Positions 11,163-21,566 of a DNA stretch of 64,000 nucleotides are shown in pieces (the first letter of the stretch is position 1; each line of letters opens with the position of its first letter). The notes beneath the pieces were generated by a model that saw nothing but the letters and a program-made list of their open reading frames with translations, ran no database searches and was not told the origin of the DNA. This DNA is from Rhynchopus sp. YZ270_cl-10 (taxonomy: Eukaryota; Euglenozoa; Diplonemea; Diplonemida; Diplonemidae), in assembly GCA_964035575.1 (NCBI GenBank), contig OZ037851.1, forward strand, positions 124,001 through 188,000. Reading direction: 5' to 3'. Made by a program: the position numbers and the translations under genes.

Positions 11163-13772
11163 TCATATTTCTACGGCGGTGCCTTGCTCCCGGACAAACT
11201 GGCGAAGCTCCAACTTTGCAAGAGATAGTTCATTTTGCTTTGCACTGAGGCGGGAGCGCTCGTCGTCTAAGTCGCGTCTCCTGATACGGAGAGAACGATG
11301 CATCTCGGCAAGCATGCTGTGCTCGAGAACGTTTGGTGCTGGCACGTCCAGGAGTTGGTCCTCCAGGCCAGTGATGCACAGCTTTTGCGAAGAGACGTCA
11401 GCAGCAGACTTGGTGGCCTCCGTAGGCGCATATGCACCGTAGTCCTGCTTGTCGTTGTACCGGTCACGGAAGTACATCAAAAGCTGAAGCAGAAACTTCA
11501 TAAGTGCCGCATGCCCAATCCACTCACTCAGACTCATGCCCGCATCAAGCAAGTCACGACGTTCCTGCGTCACACCAAGAAACCCCACAACAGCAAACAC
11601 AAACTCCAGCAAACTCAGCAACACCTCAGCCCAGTTCTCCACACTGCGGGTGAATGGTTTGTCCTTCAGCAGCACTGCCGCCCAGATCAGTGGCATGCAT
11701 GTCAGCAGACCAGCGCGTCCCGAGCACGTCACAATGTCGCCAGGGTTCCACCCAGACAGCGCACCAACAGCACCGGTGAAGATCAGCTGAACTGCAAGGT
11801 ACTCGCAGTGTGCGCAGCAGTACCCATCAAACACACATCTCGCACACACCAGCATTCCTGTGTCCTGTGCACCCACTTCCAGGTGGCGTCCTGTGGCCCG
11901 CACCACCCACTTCTGGCGTGCACCAATAAACTTGTCAAGGAATCGCTTCGGCTTCACGGATACGGTCGCCAGTCGCTGCTTTGCACGCCACGTCAGCCAC
12001 CAGATCCACAGCAGCACACCCACACACGATCCCGTCACCACAGACGCAATGGCCATGTCCACAGCAGTGTCGCCGTGCAACAGCAGTGCTGTTGTGCTCT
12101 GCATCGTCGGTGTCCACAACATCTCAAGCACAAGGAAGAACACAGGCATTGGCATCATGTTCAGCGACGTGATGAAGGATCCATTCCGTGTCACCCTCTC
12201 GTGCACTGCTGCACCTGCCGCAAGCAGCAGCCCCAGTGACAGCACCACAAACATGTTCCCAACAGCAGCACCACGCTCCTCACGCATCACGTCACGCCCA
12301 AGACGCAGCTGCGAAGGACTCATGATGAGTGGAACCTCCTTCATCCCCTGCCGTGGACAGTCAAGCATCTGCAGGTACACCATTGCGCGCGACACACGCG
12401 ACAGGCCGGACGAAGGCAGTGCTGCTGCCCCACCTGCAACCACAGACGACGCCACAGCACCACCTGCCATGCTTGCGCTTGTTGCCGTTGCTGCTGTTGC
12501 CACTGCCTCCTCACGGGCAGGGCTCACAACCTCCTTGTCTGCCGCAGCCCCCAACCACGGAACCGCTGTTGGCACCTGGCTCTCTGCAAGCGTTGGCTGT
12601 GGTGTTGGTGCAGTGGTGGGCACGTCAGTCTCCTTCGGCGTCTCTGTTGTGGGCTGCATGGTTGCAGGCACGTCTGTGTCGGGTGCGGACGTTTGTGGTG
12701 CGTCTGTTGCTGGTGCCTTTGTCAGGGGTGCTGATGTCATTGGCGCATCTGTGTCGGGTGCTGTTGTGTCGGGCGCTGTTGTGTCAGGTGCGGATGTGGG
12801 CACGGCAGTGGGTGGCGCTACTGTTCTGGGTGTGACATCCCACAGACGGACTGCGTCGCGTGCACAGCTGGCAACGAGGGTAGCGTTGACAAAGGCGACG
12901 CCCCAGACGATCTCTGTGTGGCCGAGCAGGGTGAAGGCCTTGGAGACGTAGTCCTCCCACAGGATCACCGACTTGTGGTAGCCTGCTGTCAGGCTGCGGG
13001 TCTGCACACCGGGGATGATGTCCCCCGCGTAGATGCTGCTGTAGTGGTTTGCTGTTTTGAACTGCGTCCCCAACGTCACATCTGAGTAGTACGCTGAATC
13101 ACTGCACGATAACAGAATGTCACCCGCATCGTTGAGGGACACACTCCGCACTGAGGCCTGGTGCGTCAGTGTGTAGAGCACAACGGTCGGCGTTGCACTG
13201 ATATCATACACCTTTGTCACAAAGTCGTCCCCACCCGATGCGATGATGTTAGGCGCACCTGCCGCCGCCGCCACCGACATCACACCACTGGTCCCATGCT
13301 CCTCGATCCTGCGCTCCTCGGCATATGTCGCAACAGTCCAGACGCGCACTGTGGAGTCGAGAGACGCGCTCACGACACGAAGGCTGTCGGACGTGAAGAC
13401 GCAGCTGTTGACGCTGTTGGTGTGTCCTACGAAGTTGTTCATCTTGGCGCCGGTGGTGGCATCCCAGAGGGTGAGGTGGTCTGTTGTCGCGAGTGTGCAG
13501 GAGACGATGTACTTCGCGTCGGGCGAGTAGGCAACGCCGTAGACCCAATCCGTGTGCGCGAGTGTGAAGACCACGTCCCCCGTGGCCACCTCCCACACAA
13601 GAACGTTTGTGTCGTCGCTGGCGCTTGCAATGCGTGTCCCGTCAGGGGAGGGACTGATGTGGTTCACAACCTGGTCCGCCTCATGCTTCGTGAACTTCAT
13701 GACACATTCTTTGCTGTCGGTCACGTCGCAGACATCGCACACAAGAAACGGAACAAGAAGCAGCACAGCCAT
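11163..13772 (-). CDS. Secreted seven-blade WD40 propeller with Thr/Pro stalk and multi-pass membrane domain (paralog B)
   Basis: Single exon, 869 aa. The leader MAVLLLVPFLVCDVC is followed by seven WD-type blades (WEVATG, WDATTG, WTVATY, YDISA, a weak fifth, WEDYVS, WDVTP), a stalk of TTAPDTTAPDTDAP type and the same multi-pass domain as paralog A. The tail (about 80 residues) is charged and coiled-coil-like (RIRRRDLDDERSRLSAKQNE) and unrelated to the tail of A. Nucleotides 11398-12767 are almost identical to 7848-9229 apart from a few substitutions and small in-frame indels in the stalk, while propellers and tails are well diverged. That pattern points to gene conversion of the membrane domain after duplication. 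Same strand as A, 988 bp upstream of it. Confidence 0.9.
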   Translation of the reverse strand: MAVLLLVPFLVCDVCDVTDSKECVMKFTKHEADQVVNHISPSPDGTRIASASDDTNVLVWEVATGDVVFTLAHTDWVYGVAYSPDAKYIVSCTLATTDHLTLWDATTGAKMNNFVGHTNSVNSCVFTSDSLRVVSASLDSTVRVWTVATYAEERRIEEHGTSGVMSVAAAAGAPNIIASGGDDFVTKVYDISATPTVVLYTLTHQASVRSVSLNDAGDILLSCSDSAYYSDVTLGTQFKTANHYSSIYAGDIIPGVQTRSLTAGYHKSVILWEDYVSKAFTLLGHTEIVWGVAFVNATLVASCARDAVRLWDVTPRTVAPPTAVPTSAPDTTAPDTTAPDTDAPMTSAPLTKAPATDAPQTSAPDTDVPATMQPTTETPKETDVPTTAPTPQPTLAESQVPTAVPWLGAAADKEVVSPAREEAVATAATATSASMAGGAVASSVVAGGAAALPSSGLSRVSRAMVYLQMLDCPRQGMKEVPLIMSPSQLRLGRDVMREERGAAVGNMFVVLSLGLLLAAGAAVHERVTRNGSFITSLNMMPMPVFFLVLEMLWTPTMQSTTALLLHGDTAVDMAIASVVTGSCVGVLLWIWWLTWRAKQRLATVSVKPKRFLDKFIGARQKWVVRATGRHLEVGAQDTGMLVCARCVFDGYCCAHCEYLAVQLIFTGAVGALSGWNPGDIVTCSGRAGLLTCMPLIWAAVLLKDKPFTRSVENWAEVLLSLLEFVFAVVGFLGVTQERRDLLDAGMSLSEWIGHAALMKFLLQLLMYFRDRYNDKQDYGAYAPTEATKSAADVSSQKLCITGLEDQLLDVPAPNVLEHSMLAEMHRSLRIRRRDLDDERSRLSAKQNELSLAKLELRQFVREQGTAVEI

Positions 13773-14132
13773 TCCTATAGGCTATAGGCACATTGTGTTT
13801 TGGTGAACAGTACTGAACAATAACAATAAGGTTGGGATGGGGATGGAGGTGTGGGAGTAAAAAAGTGTGCCTTTTTTTTCTATCCAATAAGCTCCAACCG
13901 CCACCCCATCAAGGGTGAGGATGCTGATTTGAAAGAAGAATAGTGGTGTTGTGGTTAGCAAGATATGTGGGGGCTAGCTGGGACCTGCCCAGTGCAGAAA
14001 CTGAAACTAATAGCGAAGTTGATAGTGCAGAACTTATGGGCCTGTACGCGGACTGACAGACTGATGCTCGGATGCTTGGGATATCGACCCTCGTGTAGTG
14101 ATTTGCGACCTTAAAGTAAAAAGGATACACAA
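13773..14132. other. Intergenic region
   Basis: 360 bp between the DNL protein stop and the start of WD40 paralog B. No gene or clear repeat is seen. Confidence 0.55.
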
Positions 14133-14992
14133 CTATGCCGACGAAGCAGATGGGGTGGGCTTAACCTCTCCTGTGGACATGTCCACTTTCGACCCTTGAA
14201 GGAACTGCCCGTAATCCTCGGGGGTGACTGACATGCGCTTCAGCTGTAAAAAGTTGGGAAAAATGTAATGGGAAAAGTAGGGGAAGTAGGGGAAAACAGC
14301 GCTGCGACCACATGGTGTACGACTGTACGGACCCCTGCAGGTGGGCGTGCAGGAGGTGTTGCCGGAACAGGCAACACAGCAGCTCTCTCTGTGTGCAATA
14401 AGCTGGCCTGACGCCATAAACAAAAGTAAGACGAACGTGCCTCGTGCATATTCGCCACTATGTTTATCGTGCAGAACACACTACACTGCGTTTGTGTGGC
14501 TCTCCTCGTCGCAGGGACGGTTGTTCGATGATGCGTCACCCACCTAGCATCCTAACATACCTCTTGCCCCTCGGCCTTCATCTGCTTTTCGATGTTGTTG
14601 TTCTCGCCCATGTCGAAGAACCACCCCAGGTTGTCAGCGATGACGTGCTTGTTTTTACACCCGGGGCACTCAATGAGAACAACACCTTCTTCGTAGGACT
14701 GTTTCGAGAACTGCTTGATGGCCTGCGTCTGGCACACACGGCACTCAAACACGAGGGCCATGTTTGCGTCTTTCGTGCCAATACCCTTCCCACCGAGCAC
14801 CTTCTCGTTGGCCTCAAGGTGGTACAGGTCAGGGTTTGTGTCTGCTATTTTGTCCTGCAGGTTTGCTGTCGGGTCTGCAGGAGGTGGTGGGGTGCAGTAC
14901 GACCGCTTTGCCACAGCGACATAAAAGCTCTGATGCACAGCAGAGGAGGAGACGACACGGGACGTCGCTTTGTACACACTTCTTAAGAACAT
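14133..14992 (-). CDS. DNLZ: DNL-type zinc finger protein, mitochondrial Hsp70 escort (Zim17/Tim15/Hep1 family)
   Basis: Two exons, 14992-14561 and 14243-14133, join in phase 0 to 180 aa. The family keeps mitochondrial Hsp70 soluble for protein import. The start MFLRSVYKATSRVVSSS is Arg/Ser-rich with no acidic residues, as in a matrix presequence; reading further upstream would add a non-presequence stretch. The zinc domain is clear: CRVC and CPGC pairs with the family block KNKHVIADNLGWF. The short second exon adds LKRMSVTPEDYGQFL and a Ser/Pro tail. The donor is GTATGT at 14560. The 317-nt intron is the second longest seen and holds an H6 repeat. Assignment to the family is firm; the exact end rests on the splice model. 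Confidence 0.95.
14367..14418 (+). repeat. H6 repeat inside the DNLZ intron
   Basis: Blocks ACAGGCAACAC, AGCAGCTCTCTCTG and AGCTGGCCTGACGCC. Antisense to the host gene, like the copy in the alcohol dehydrogenase intron. Confidence 0.55.
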
Positions 14993-15228
14993 GATGGAAA
15001 TATGGAGATAAAATACAAACGTCTGTGAGGTGAGTTGATTCAATTTTTTTTTCTTCCAAAATAGAGCAAACCCCGCATTGGTAGCTATCCAACAATGCAC
15101 AAACCAGCAGTATGCTGCCTGAGTTAAAAAGTCAATTTCACTTCCCATTGAAGAGAAAGCACACAAAGACGCTCAAAAAACATCAAAAGAAAAATGCCCT
15201 TTTTTTTAAGTTGTGTAGACCAGCACAG

Positions 15229-16221
15229 TTATTTGCTCCACCCGATCTTCCTCCCCATGGTGTACATATCCCCTGATGTTGCGACATCACGCAGTACTTT
15301 GGTGATGTGTGCGGCAGCTTCCATGGGCTGGAGCTTGCCTCGGGTGTTCATTGTGGTCTTGACGGAGCCGGGGTGCACACCGTTGAGGACTATGCTGCCT
15401 GCCACACGCTTTGCCTCTATCCGCACCAACGCTGCAGCAAGGTTCTTGCTCAGTGCGTAGGGGAAGGCGACCTTGAGGACACCCTTCGCAGATTTCCTTG
15501 CCTCCTGAATGTAGTTGTCAGCAATCGCATCCACCGCCTCTATCGTGTCCGCTGCACGAAGCTGTTTGTTCGTCCTCTTATCTTTAATATGTTTAAACTG
15601 CGCATAATTCGAGAGAACCACCAACACAGTAGCATTCTTTTCTGCATTTTCCGTAATAAAACGCAACACTTTCATCGTCGATTTATAATTTATTTGAACA
15701 AATGATTCGATCGCCGCAGCGTCCCAAGGTTCTGGAGGGTTCACCGCCGCATTGAGAACTGCGTGATTCAGATGAATTTTGCGCTCCGTTAAAAACCCCT
15801 TCAATGCGTCCAGCGTGCGTACCACAGTCGCGTCTGTCTCCATATCAAGCACTGCTGCGGTAAAGTCGCATTTTGGATGGCTCTCTGCAATCGCTGTCTG
15901 CAGCGCCACGCCCTTCTCAGCAGAACGCACCGTACCTACGACAGACGTGCCCTCTTCGCAAAGCTTTTGCACCACCCCAAATCCAATTCCTTTGTTCGCT
16001 CCGGTAACTAGGGTGTGTTGTTTTGATGTAAGCGTGCCAGCAGAGGCAGAGGAAGAAAGGAGCGAAGATGACGATGATGAGGATGAGGACGGTGATTTGA
16101 ACACACGTCCACTTGACGGGTCGTCTTCTCCGTACACAGACATAAACATCAGCAAAATCAGCGCGAAAAACCCCAAAATAATGCTATAGGCCACAAGGCG
16201 TTGTGTAGGCGAGGGTGCCAT
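15229..16221 (-). CDS. Membrane-anchored short-chain dehydrogenase/reductase
   Basis: Single exon, 330 aa. An N-terminal hydrophobic segment (about 11-29) would anchor the protein, followed by a Ser-run linker (about 44-60). The Rossmann core has TGANKGIG at 73-80, NAA at 157-159, a catalytic Ser near 204 and YALSK with Tyr255 and Lys259, so the SDR tetrad looks complete. The layout resembles carbonyl-reductase-like classical SDRs that use NADP(H). Substrate unknown. An insert around 210-245 separates the Ser and Tyr regions more than usual. It lies 236 bp upstream of the DNLZ start on the same strand. Confidence 0.93.
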   Translation of the reverse strand: MAPSPTQRLVAYSIILGFFALILLMFMSVYGEDDPSSGRVFKSPSSSSSSSSSLLSSSASAGTLTSKQHTLVTGANKGIGFGVVQKLCEEGTSVVGTVRSAEKGVALQTAIAESHPKCDFTAAVLDMETDATVVRTLDALKGFLTERKIHLNHAVLNAAVNPPEPWDAAAIESFVQINYKSTMKVLRFITENAEKNATVLVVLSNYAQFKHIKDKRTNKQLRAADTIEAVDAIADNYIQEARKSAKGVLKVAFPYALSKNLAAALVRIEAKRVAGSIVLNGVHPGSVKTTMNTRGKLQPMEAAAHITKVLRDVATSGDMYTMGRKIGWSK

Positions 16222-16675
16222 GGCGTTAAATTTGAGTTTAGTTATTAAGACGTTGTGTTCATGGTTGCCCTCCTGGGGTGATGTGATGATGGTTGTGGAG
16301 ATGGCGTTAGTGTGGAAATGAAGTAAGGGCAGGGGGAGAGGGGGGAATCGTTGTTTTGTATTTTAAGATCAAGAAAAAAAGAGAATAATAAAGTGAAGAT
16401 GATCCTAAAGCCGTGCTTTTGGGGAGGGGGAGAAAATAATGAGGAAAAAGAAAAGCAGACCTGACGCTAAACAGTTACGAAAATCGCACTTTTTGGGCTT
16501 GGAATTCGGGTTTTTTTACGGGTTTTTTTACACAGGAATCAGGGACATTTTTCGACCCTGGTGGTGAAAATCATGATTTTTTTTGCCCACATGATACGTT
16601 TCGAACACACTTATCGCTAAATATGCCGTTTTCCCCGAAAATTTTGAGAACCCCACGTCCAATTTCTTTCGTTTT

Positions 16676-16763
16676 TGGTGCTCCCGGAGGGGTCGATATT
16701 GACAGGTCGCCGACAGGTCGTGACACGTCGCTGACAGGTCGTTGACCGACTTCCGAAATCACC
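16676..16763 (+). mobile_element. Very short inverted-repeat element (GGTGCT type), copy 1
   Basis: Ends TGGTGCTCCCGG and CCGAAATCACCA are inverted repeats. Inside are GGTCGATATTGACAGG and several copies of GACAGGTCG. It borders the hAT relic. Other copies are at 33960-34048 (opposite orientation) and 62147-62203. Confidence 0.7.
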
Positions 16764-17290
16764 AGTTTTGCGCGAAAAAGGTCCTCAGAAGCTCAATTCC
16801 GAAAGCAAATACGGGGGGAGCGAAGTCTTCCAACTCTTCCGCCATCAGCAGGAACACCTCCGTTTTCTCTTGAACCTGTGACGCTTGTGCTGAGAAACAA
16901 GGCAACAGCGTGTTCAGGAATATTCCCCATCTTTTCGTTGTTAAACTCGGGTGCCTGTTCATGAAGAACCATCAGCTTCTCAATAGTACTATGAGAAAGG
17001 CGGTGGCATCTCTTTGCGTAGATGTAGTCAGGAGAGAGAATCCTTGTTCAACAGCAACCAAAGACGGGGAGTGCACGACCGGTGCAACCTCCAAAACCCG
17101 TGCGAGAGTGTCCCCATTTTCCAAGAAAACTTCGAGAAAACCGCATTCTGGCGAAGTCACGGTACGCCACATTTCAAAAATTGCGCTTAAAATTGCACTT
17201 TTTTCACAGCCAAACTATGTCATAAGAAGGGTGTAATGCAAGCTTGCGCCGCAGGCGCACGGTACGCTACTTTTTTCTTTGGCCATATCC
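16760..17290 (-). pseudogene. Decayed hAT-family DNA transposase, C-terminal part
   Basis: Minus-strand translation gives LARVLEVAPVVHSPSLVAVE, then a frame change near 17040, then IYAKRCHRLSHSTIEKLMVL. Together these match the hAT C-terminal dimerisation region (the ...VERxFS...KRxRLSxxTIExLMxL pattern). At least one frameshift and the lack of an N-terminal half mark it as a relic. Bases about 17150-17275 are also closely related to 30545-30670 inside a complete small hAT element, so both likely descend from one transposon family. Confidence 0.7.
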
Positions 17291-17821
17291 TTCTTTCTCA
17301 CTCCTTATTGGGTTCTACGTGCTCTGTCCGTCAAATGGTGGGGTCACAACATGCAGCAAAGTTTGCCACTACGCAAACTGCCCCCACGTTCACTTTGTAC
17401 TTTTCCTTCAGAAGACAAGTACCATCGGGAACATACGGAACTGTATTTTTTTTTTGCGGAGCAAAAAAAAATAATATAAAATGGCGCCGCAGGCTAAAAA
17501 AATTTAGGGCACGGTGTAAAAATATAGCTATTTACACCACAGAGTCACTCAACGAACCCTTTTTTGCGGAGCATAACATGAAAACTGGCGCCGCAGGCAA
17601 AAAAAAAATTTGAAGGTACAGCCTCCCGGGTCAACCCTACAGAATTTTCCCGGAAAAAAAAAAGACTCCTCAAAATTTCCCGGAAAAAAAAGGATTTTCC
17701 CACGTAAAATTTCCCGTAAAAAAAACGACTTCCCCACGTAAAATTTCCCGTAAAAAAAACGACCTCTCAAGGATTTTGGAATTCCACTACGCGGTTTAGC
17801 AACATCCCTGAAGAAAAGTGT

Positions 17822-17855
<34 letters not shown>

Positions 17856-17858
17856 GGA

Positions 17859-17890
17859 GAGATGAATGCACCTTCTACAGACACATTCTG
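17859..17890 (+). repeat. H2 hairpin repeat
   Basis: Left AGATGAATGCACC, right ACAGACACATTCT. The family here called H2 has consensus left AAGATGAATGTGC, loop CTC, right GTGCATACACATCT. Confidence 0.5.
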
Positions 17891-18452
17891 AAAAAATCGC
17901 ATTGGGGTTCGCATTTTTGGGTTGAAAAAAGAGAAAAAAAAATAAGAATTTGCAAAGTGCAAACGCCTAACCGTTCATCGGCAGACTGCAGGCAGAGGCA
18001 CTAGAAAAGAAGGGATTCGACTAATTCTTGGTCACTGCGAGTGCCAAGAAATGTATATTACGAATTTTGCTTGTTTCTGCGCCAAAATCGGAACCAAAAA
18101 CCCAAGGGGTAATGGTGGATTCGTGGCGCAATCCTTTTTTCTATTTATTTAAAAAGGGGTGACAAATAAAGTGGTTGGGAGTGCGAATCAACGTCTGAGT
18201 AACATTGAACACTACCAAAACAATTGGTTTTCGACGCAATCATCGTTGGGGAGAAAAAAACTTTTAAAAAAATTGCTGTTTTCTGTTGTCCACAACGTCA
18301 CCCGAAGGTGCTGATGCTTAACGAGACGGTGTGTACCTCATTCCTAAAAGTGGCAAAGAATGAAACAGTATAGGAATGTTGGTATGACCCGTTGCTTTGA
18401 AAAATTGAAAAATTGAAAAACAAAAAAAATTTTTTTTTGAATGCAAGCTTGT

Positions 18453-18483
18453 AAGATGAACGAGCCTTCTCATGCACACATCC
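18453..18483 (+). repeat. H2 hairpin repeat
   Basis: Left AAGATGAACGAGC and right CATGCACACATCC, loop CTTCT. Confidence 0.5.
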
Positions 18484-18573
18484 GGAAAAAGTATGAAAAC
18501 AATGCAGTTACACTACTTTGCGCAAACTCCATTTTCACTGAAAAGCAGAAGAAGAATGTAAAAAAGCTGTTCT

Positions 18574-18606
18574 AAGATGAACATGCCTCACAATGCACGC
18601 ACATCA
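18574..18606 (+). repeat. H2 hairpin repeat
   Basis: Left AAGATGAACATGC, loop CTCACAA, right TGCACGCACATC. It sits 90 bp from the previous copy. Confidence 0.5.
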
Positions 18607-19357
18607 GAAATGAACAAGATCTGGTGGCAAAAGCGTCATATGATTAGTGTCACCTAACAAAAAATTATTGGATATGACTGTACGTTTCAAGGAAACAGCC
18701 AAACAAAACGCACTAAAGAGAACAGCCCGTCAAATGGTCTTCAATGTTCGCAAAAAAAGATTAAAAATGAAAACACTCGAAATACGAGAAATGTAGTTTT
18801 GATAATAAACTGCATCATCAAAACGAACAAAGAGAATTTTTCTGTGAACAATCACCTGAAAGACATTAGTGGTATACATGGGTGTTGCAGAGGATAAGAG
18901 ACAAACTCTGACCTGACCCAAATATTTTGTGTCTTTACTAAAAGAGAAAAGGTTGTCACAGATGAGAACTCAGTCACCCCCCCTTTAAAAAGCATAGACA
19001 ATCACCCAAGAACCCACCCTTGTTGAGTAGGGGCTCGCTATGGGTGCTTTGGTCAAAGCTTTTCCTGTTTGCAGTGTTGACAAACTAAACCAAAATTCCT
19101 TTTCAAAAAACAAAATTGAATCTAAAAAAATCTGAGAAAAAGAAACAAAAAAACCACAAAAAACAATGGACCAGGCAATGTTATTTTTACGCATAATTTG
19201 TTCGGTACAAGAGAAATCCTCTCACTTAAAACACCGAACACGAGACTCACTCCAGCACCCACCCCGCTAAAAAATGAGACATTTTTCCTTTGAAAAACTT
19301 GGTTGCATTATTGACCCTCCTCTCCGCTCCACTTATTTCCCTCCTCAAGCTTCTTTT

Positions 19358-19657
19358 TCACTCCAAAAACTCCAATGCTTGGGACCAGTTGTACGGATCA
19401 TAACGGAACACCGGGACTTTGCGAGCAGATCTGCGCCTCTCCATACGGGGGTGCTGGAAGGGGACCGACTCGAGTGAGTCGCACGGTCTGAAGGGAACGT
19501 CTGCCACGACACCTGCAGCACGACTGTCATTCGGTGTGCACGTCGACTCCGGTTCGCACTCTGAGACCACCATCATATGGGAACCTGGCGACGACGGGAA
19601 GTCATTCGTGTTCTGCACGGAGCGCCTTGCTCTCTGCGAAGACTGTGCAAGAGGCAT
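19358..19657 (-). CDS. Unrecognised small protein, Arg/Ser/Pro-rich
   Basis: A 99-aa reading frame with GC-rich coding character that stands out from AT-rich surroundings, in the direction of the other genes and 287 bp downstream of the LEA-2-like gene. It ends with an aromatic-rich segment RKVPVFRYDPYNWSQALEF. The frame stays open upstream of the first Met (VKLQKTHKYF) to a CCCTTCAG acceptor-like site at about 19688, so an upstream exon near 19815 (MVRLYSSGKGAFFGE) is possible, but its donor would be the non-standard GTTGTT. No domain recognised. Confidence 0.45.
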   Translation of the reverse strand: MPLAQSSQRARRSVQNTNDFPSSPGSHMMVVSECEPESTCTPNDSRAAGVVADVPFRPCDSLESVPFQHPRMERRRSARKVPVFRYDPYNWSQALEFLE

Positions 19658-19943
19658 AAAATATTTATGTGTTTTTTGTAGTTTAACCTGAAGGGGGGTA
19701 AGGTTGAGGGGGAGAGAGGTCGTTGATGCAAAAGGGTTGGGGTGAGAATGTGTTTGGTAACAACGATAAGTTCGCCAAAAAAAGCCCCCTTCCCGCTAGA
19801 GTACAACCTGACCATAGGTCCCTGTCCCCCAGTAAACCCTCAGTCGAGCAAAACTGACACGTTTGTGGATAGAGGCAAAGCGTGTGTATGTTGTGCGCTG
19901 GGTGTTCCCGCCAGAGTGTTGTCCTTTTGTGAGCGTTTTTCCT

Positions 19944-21304
19944 TTATTGCGTGGCGCAGGGGCAGGAGCCGGACTCGAACAATTGGAAGCTGAAAAAGAG
20001 ATTTTCGTTTTTGAAAAAATGCACTTCAAACGTGCGAGAATAAAAAACCAAGACAGTTGCACAAACAGACAGATGTCCTAATGAGAGTGGAGCTACTGGG
20101 GAAGGAGGGGACATACGACTTGCTAACCTGCTCTGTGTAGCTCGTGAGCGATGCAGAGTAGCGTATGGTGCCCTCGATATTGACGCCAAAGCAGCCACTT
20201 GTGTTGTACACGAGACGCCCGACCTTGACGCCCACCTCCCCAAGCGTGAGGTTCGTGTTGAGGCGTGCCATCTGCATCTGCCCGCTCGGCAGCACCACTT
20301 CATCATTCCCCTCTGGGCAGTACGTCAGTGGCGACGGGTACTGCAGTAGGTTCATCGCCTCGTACGTGACACCGCCTTTTCGATAATCTATAAAACTCAC
20401 ACGGAATGATCTGTACGTTTGTGTGAAGGTTAATTCGTCGGCCCAGAGAAAGCGGTGGTTAACACTTTTAATTAAAAGCTGGGAAAACATCTCCCAAAAA
20501 GGAATTAGACATACGCATGGGTGAGCTTTCCATCGGATCGATTTGGGTTATAAATAAGCACTGTCACGCGGACAGGCATCACAGCAGAGTCTGACTTGAT
20601 TGCCCCGTCACCTGCTCTGCTTCCAAGCGCTGTGAGCATGTCTTGCCCAACGGTGAAGTCTGACAGGAAGACGTTTGCCTTTGCGTCGTAGTAGTGGAGA
20701 CAGCAGATGACGATGAGTGTGGCCATGAGCAGCACGCTGAGTGTCGTGCACACGATGGTGATCTGCTTGTAGGAGATGCGGCGCCAGCACTTCCCCAGAC
20801 ACCCACAGGCAGTGAGGCGCTCGTTGGGGGCAAGCGAGCTGGGCTCGTCGCCTGCATCACTGTAGTCAGGGCTTGCTGCGTTCGCTGTGTTGTCGTGCGC
20901 ACTCAGGTTTGGGCCTGCGGACGCTGCAGGCAGGTGCTCGGCAGTGGTGTGGCGCGAGGGCAGGCTGCTTGTGGACTGCTGGAAACTAGACGTATCTTCA
21001 GTGTGGATGGTCGCTAGTGACGTCCCCAGTGGACCTTGCGAGGTCTCCCGTGGGCGGAAGGTTTGACGTGCACGGATCTGAGGTGAAGGTGAAGGTGATA
21101 TAGTGGCAATGAAAGCACCAAAGTGTGGTGTCATGGGAGTAATGGACAACGTGCCGCAAAGCTCGATAGAAAAACTTCTTTCTTTTTTTTGCTGGGGAGG
21201 AGGGAATTACGAACACACACCTGGCTTGCTGCCGCATAGGAGGACGTCGCCTTGCTCTTGTAGAGGTACCCTTCACCATCCTCCTCATCATCCGACCACG
21301 TCAT
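19944..21304 (-). CDS. Single-pass membrane protein with LEA-2/NDR1-like extracellular domain
   Basis: Four exons: 21304-21221, 21077-20515, 20464-20117, 19989-19944, totalling 346 aa with consistent phases. Donors are GTGTGT, GTATGT and GTATGT. Start MTWSDDEEDGEGY is acidic. A Ser/Thr-rich cytoplasmic part leads to a TM segment at about 134-158, preceded by a Cys/Arg patch (CGCLGKCWRR). After the TM, VTVLIYNPN is the signature of LEA-2-type domains (beta-sandwich, as in NDR1/HIN1-like proteins), followed by a Cys-containing domain ending FESGSCPCATQ. The third-exon donor was chosen because GTATGT at 20116 keeps the frame into the last exon. Function is not predictable beyond a membrane-anchored domain outside the membrane. 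Confidence 0.8.
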
Positions 21305-21566
21305 TGTCTACGTCTTGCTGAGTCCCGAGGTTAATCTATTGCAGTCTTTATGCCATGCAAGCTCTGGGTGCCCTTTGTATTGTGTATTTCTCTTTTTTTG
21401 CTGCAAAAAAATGTTGGATTTTGTGTATTCCCTCCTTGTTCAATCATCAAGAACCCCCTCTTTTTTTCCCTTCACCATTTCGTTCATACACCAAACCCCC
21501 CACGAACAAACCAATCCGCCCTACCATTCCTCAACAAAGGGTGGTAGGGGGTCTTAGAAAAAAGTT

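Larger units (their letters stand above)
16222..19357. other. Repeat-rich intergenic region with a decayed transposon
   Basis: Contains the hAT relic (16760-17290), a small GGTGCT-ended element (16676-16763), a T run of more than 30 bases at about 17822-17854, a short tandem duplication of a CCACGTAAAATTTCCCGT unit near 17700-17760, and H2 hairpins at 17859, 18453 and 18574. No host gene is seen. Confidence 0.65.

Noticed and set aside
17236-17613. Plus-strand frames over the hAT relic flank
   Set aside because: Read through CGCCGCAGGCGCACGG repeats and A runs that recur in non-coding elements E1 and E2.
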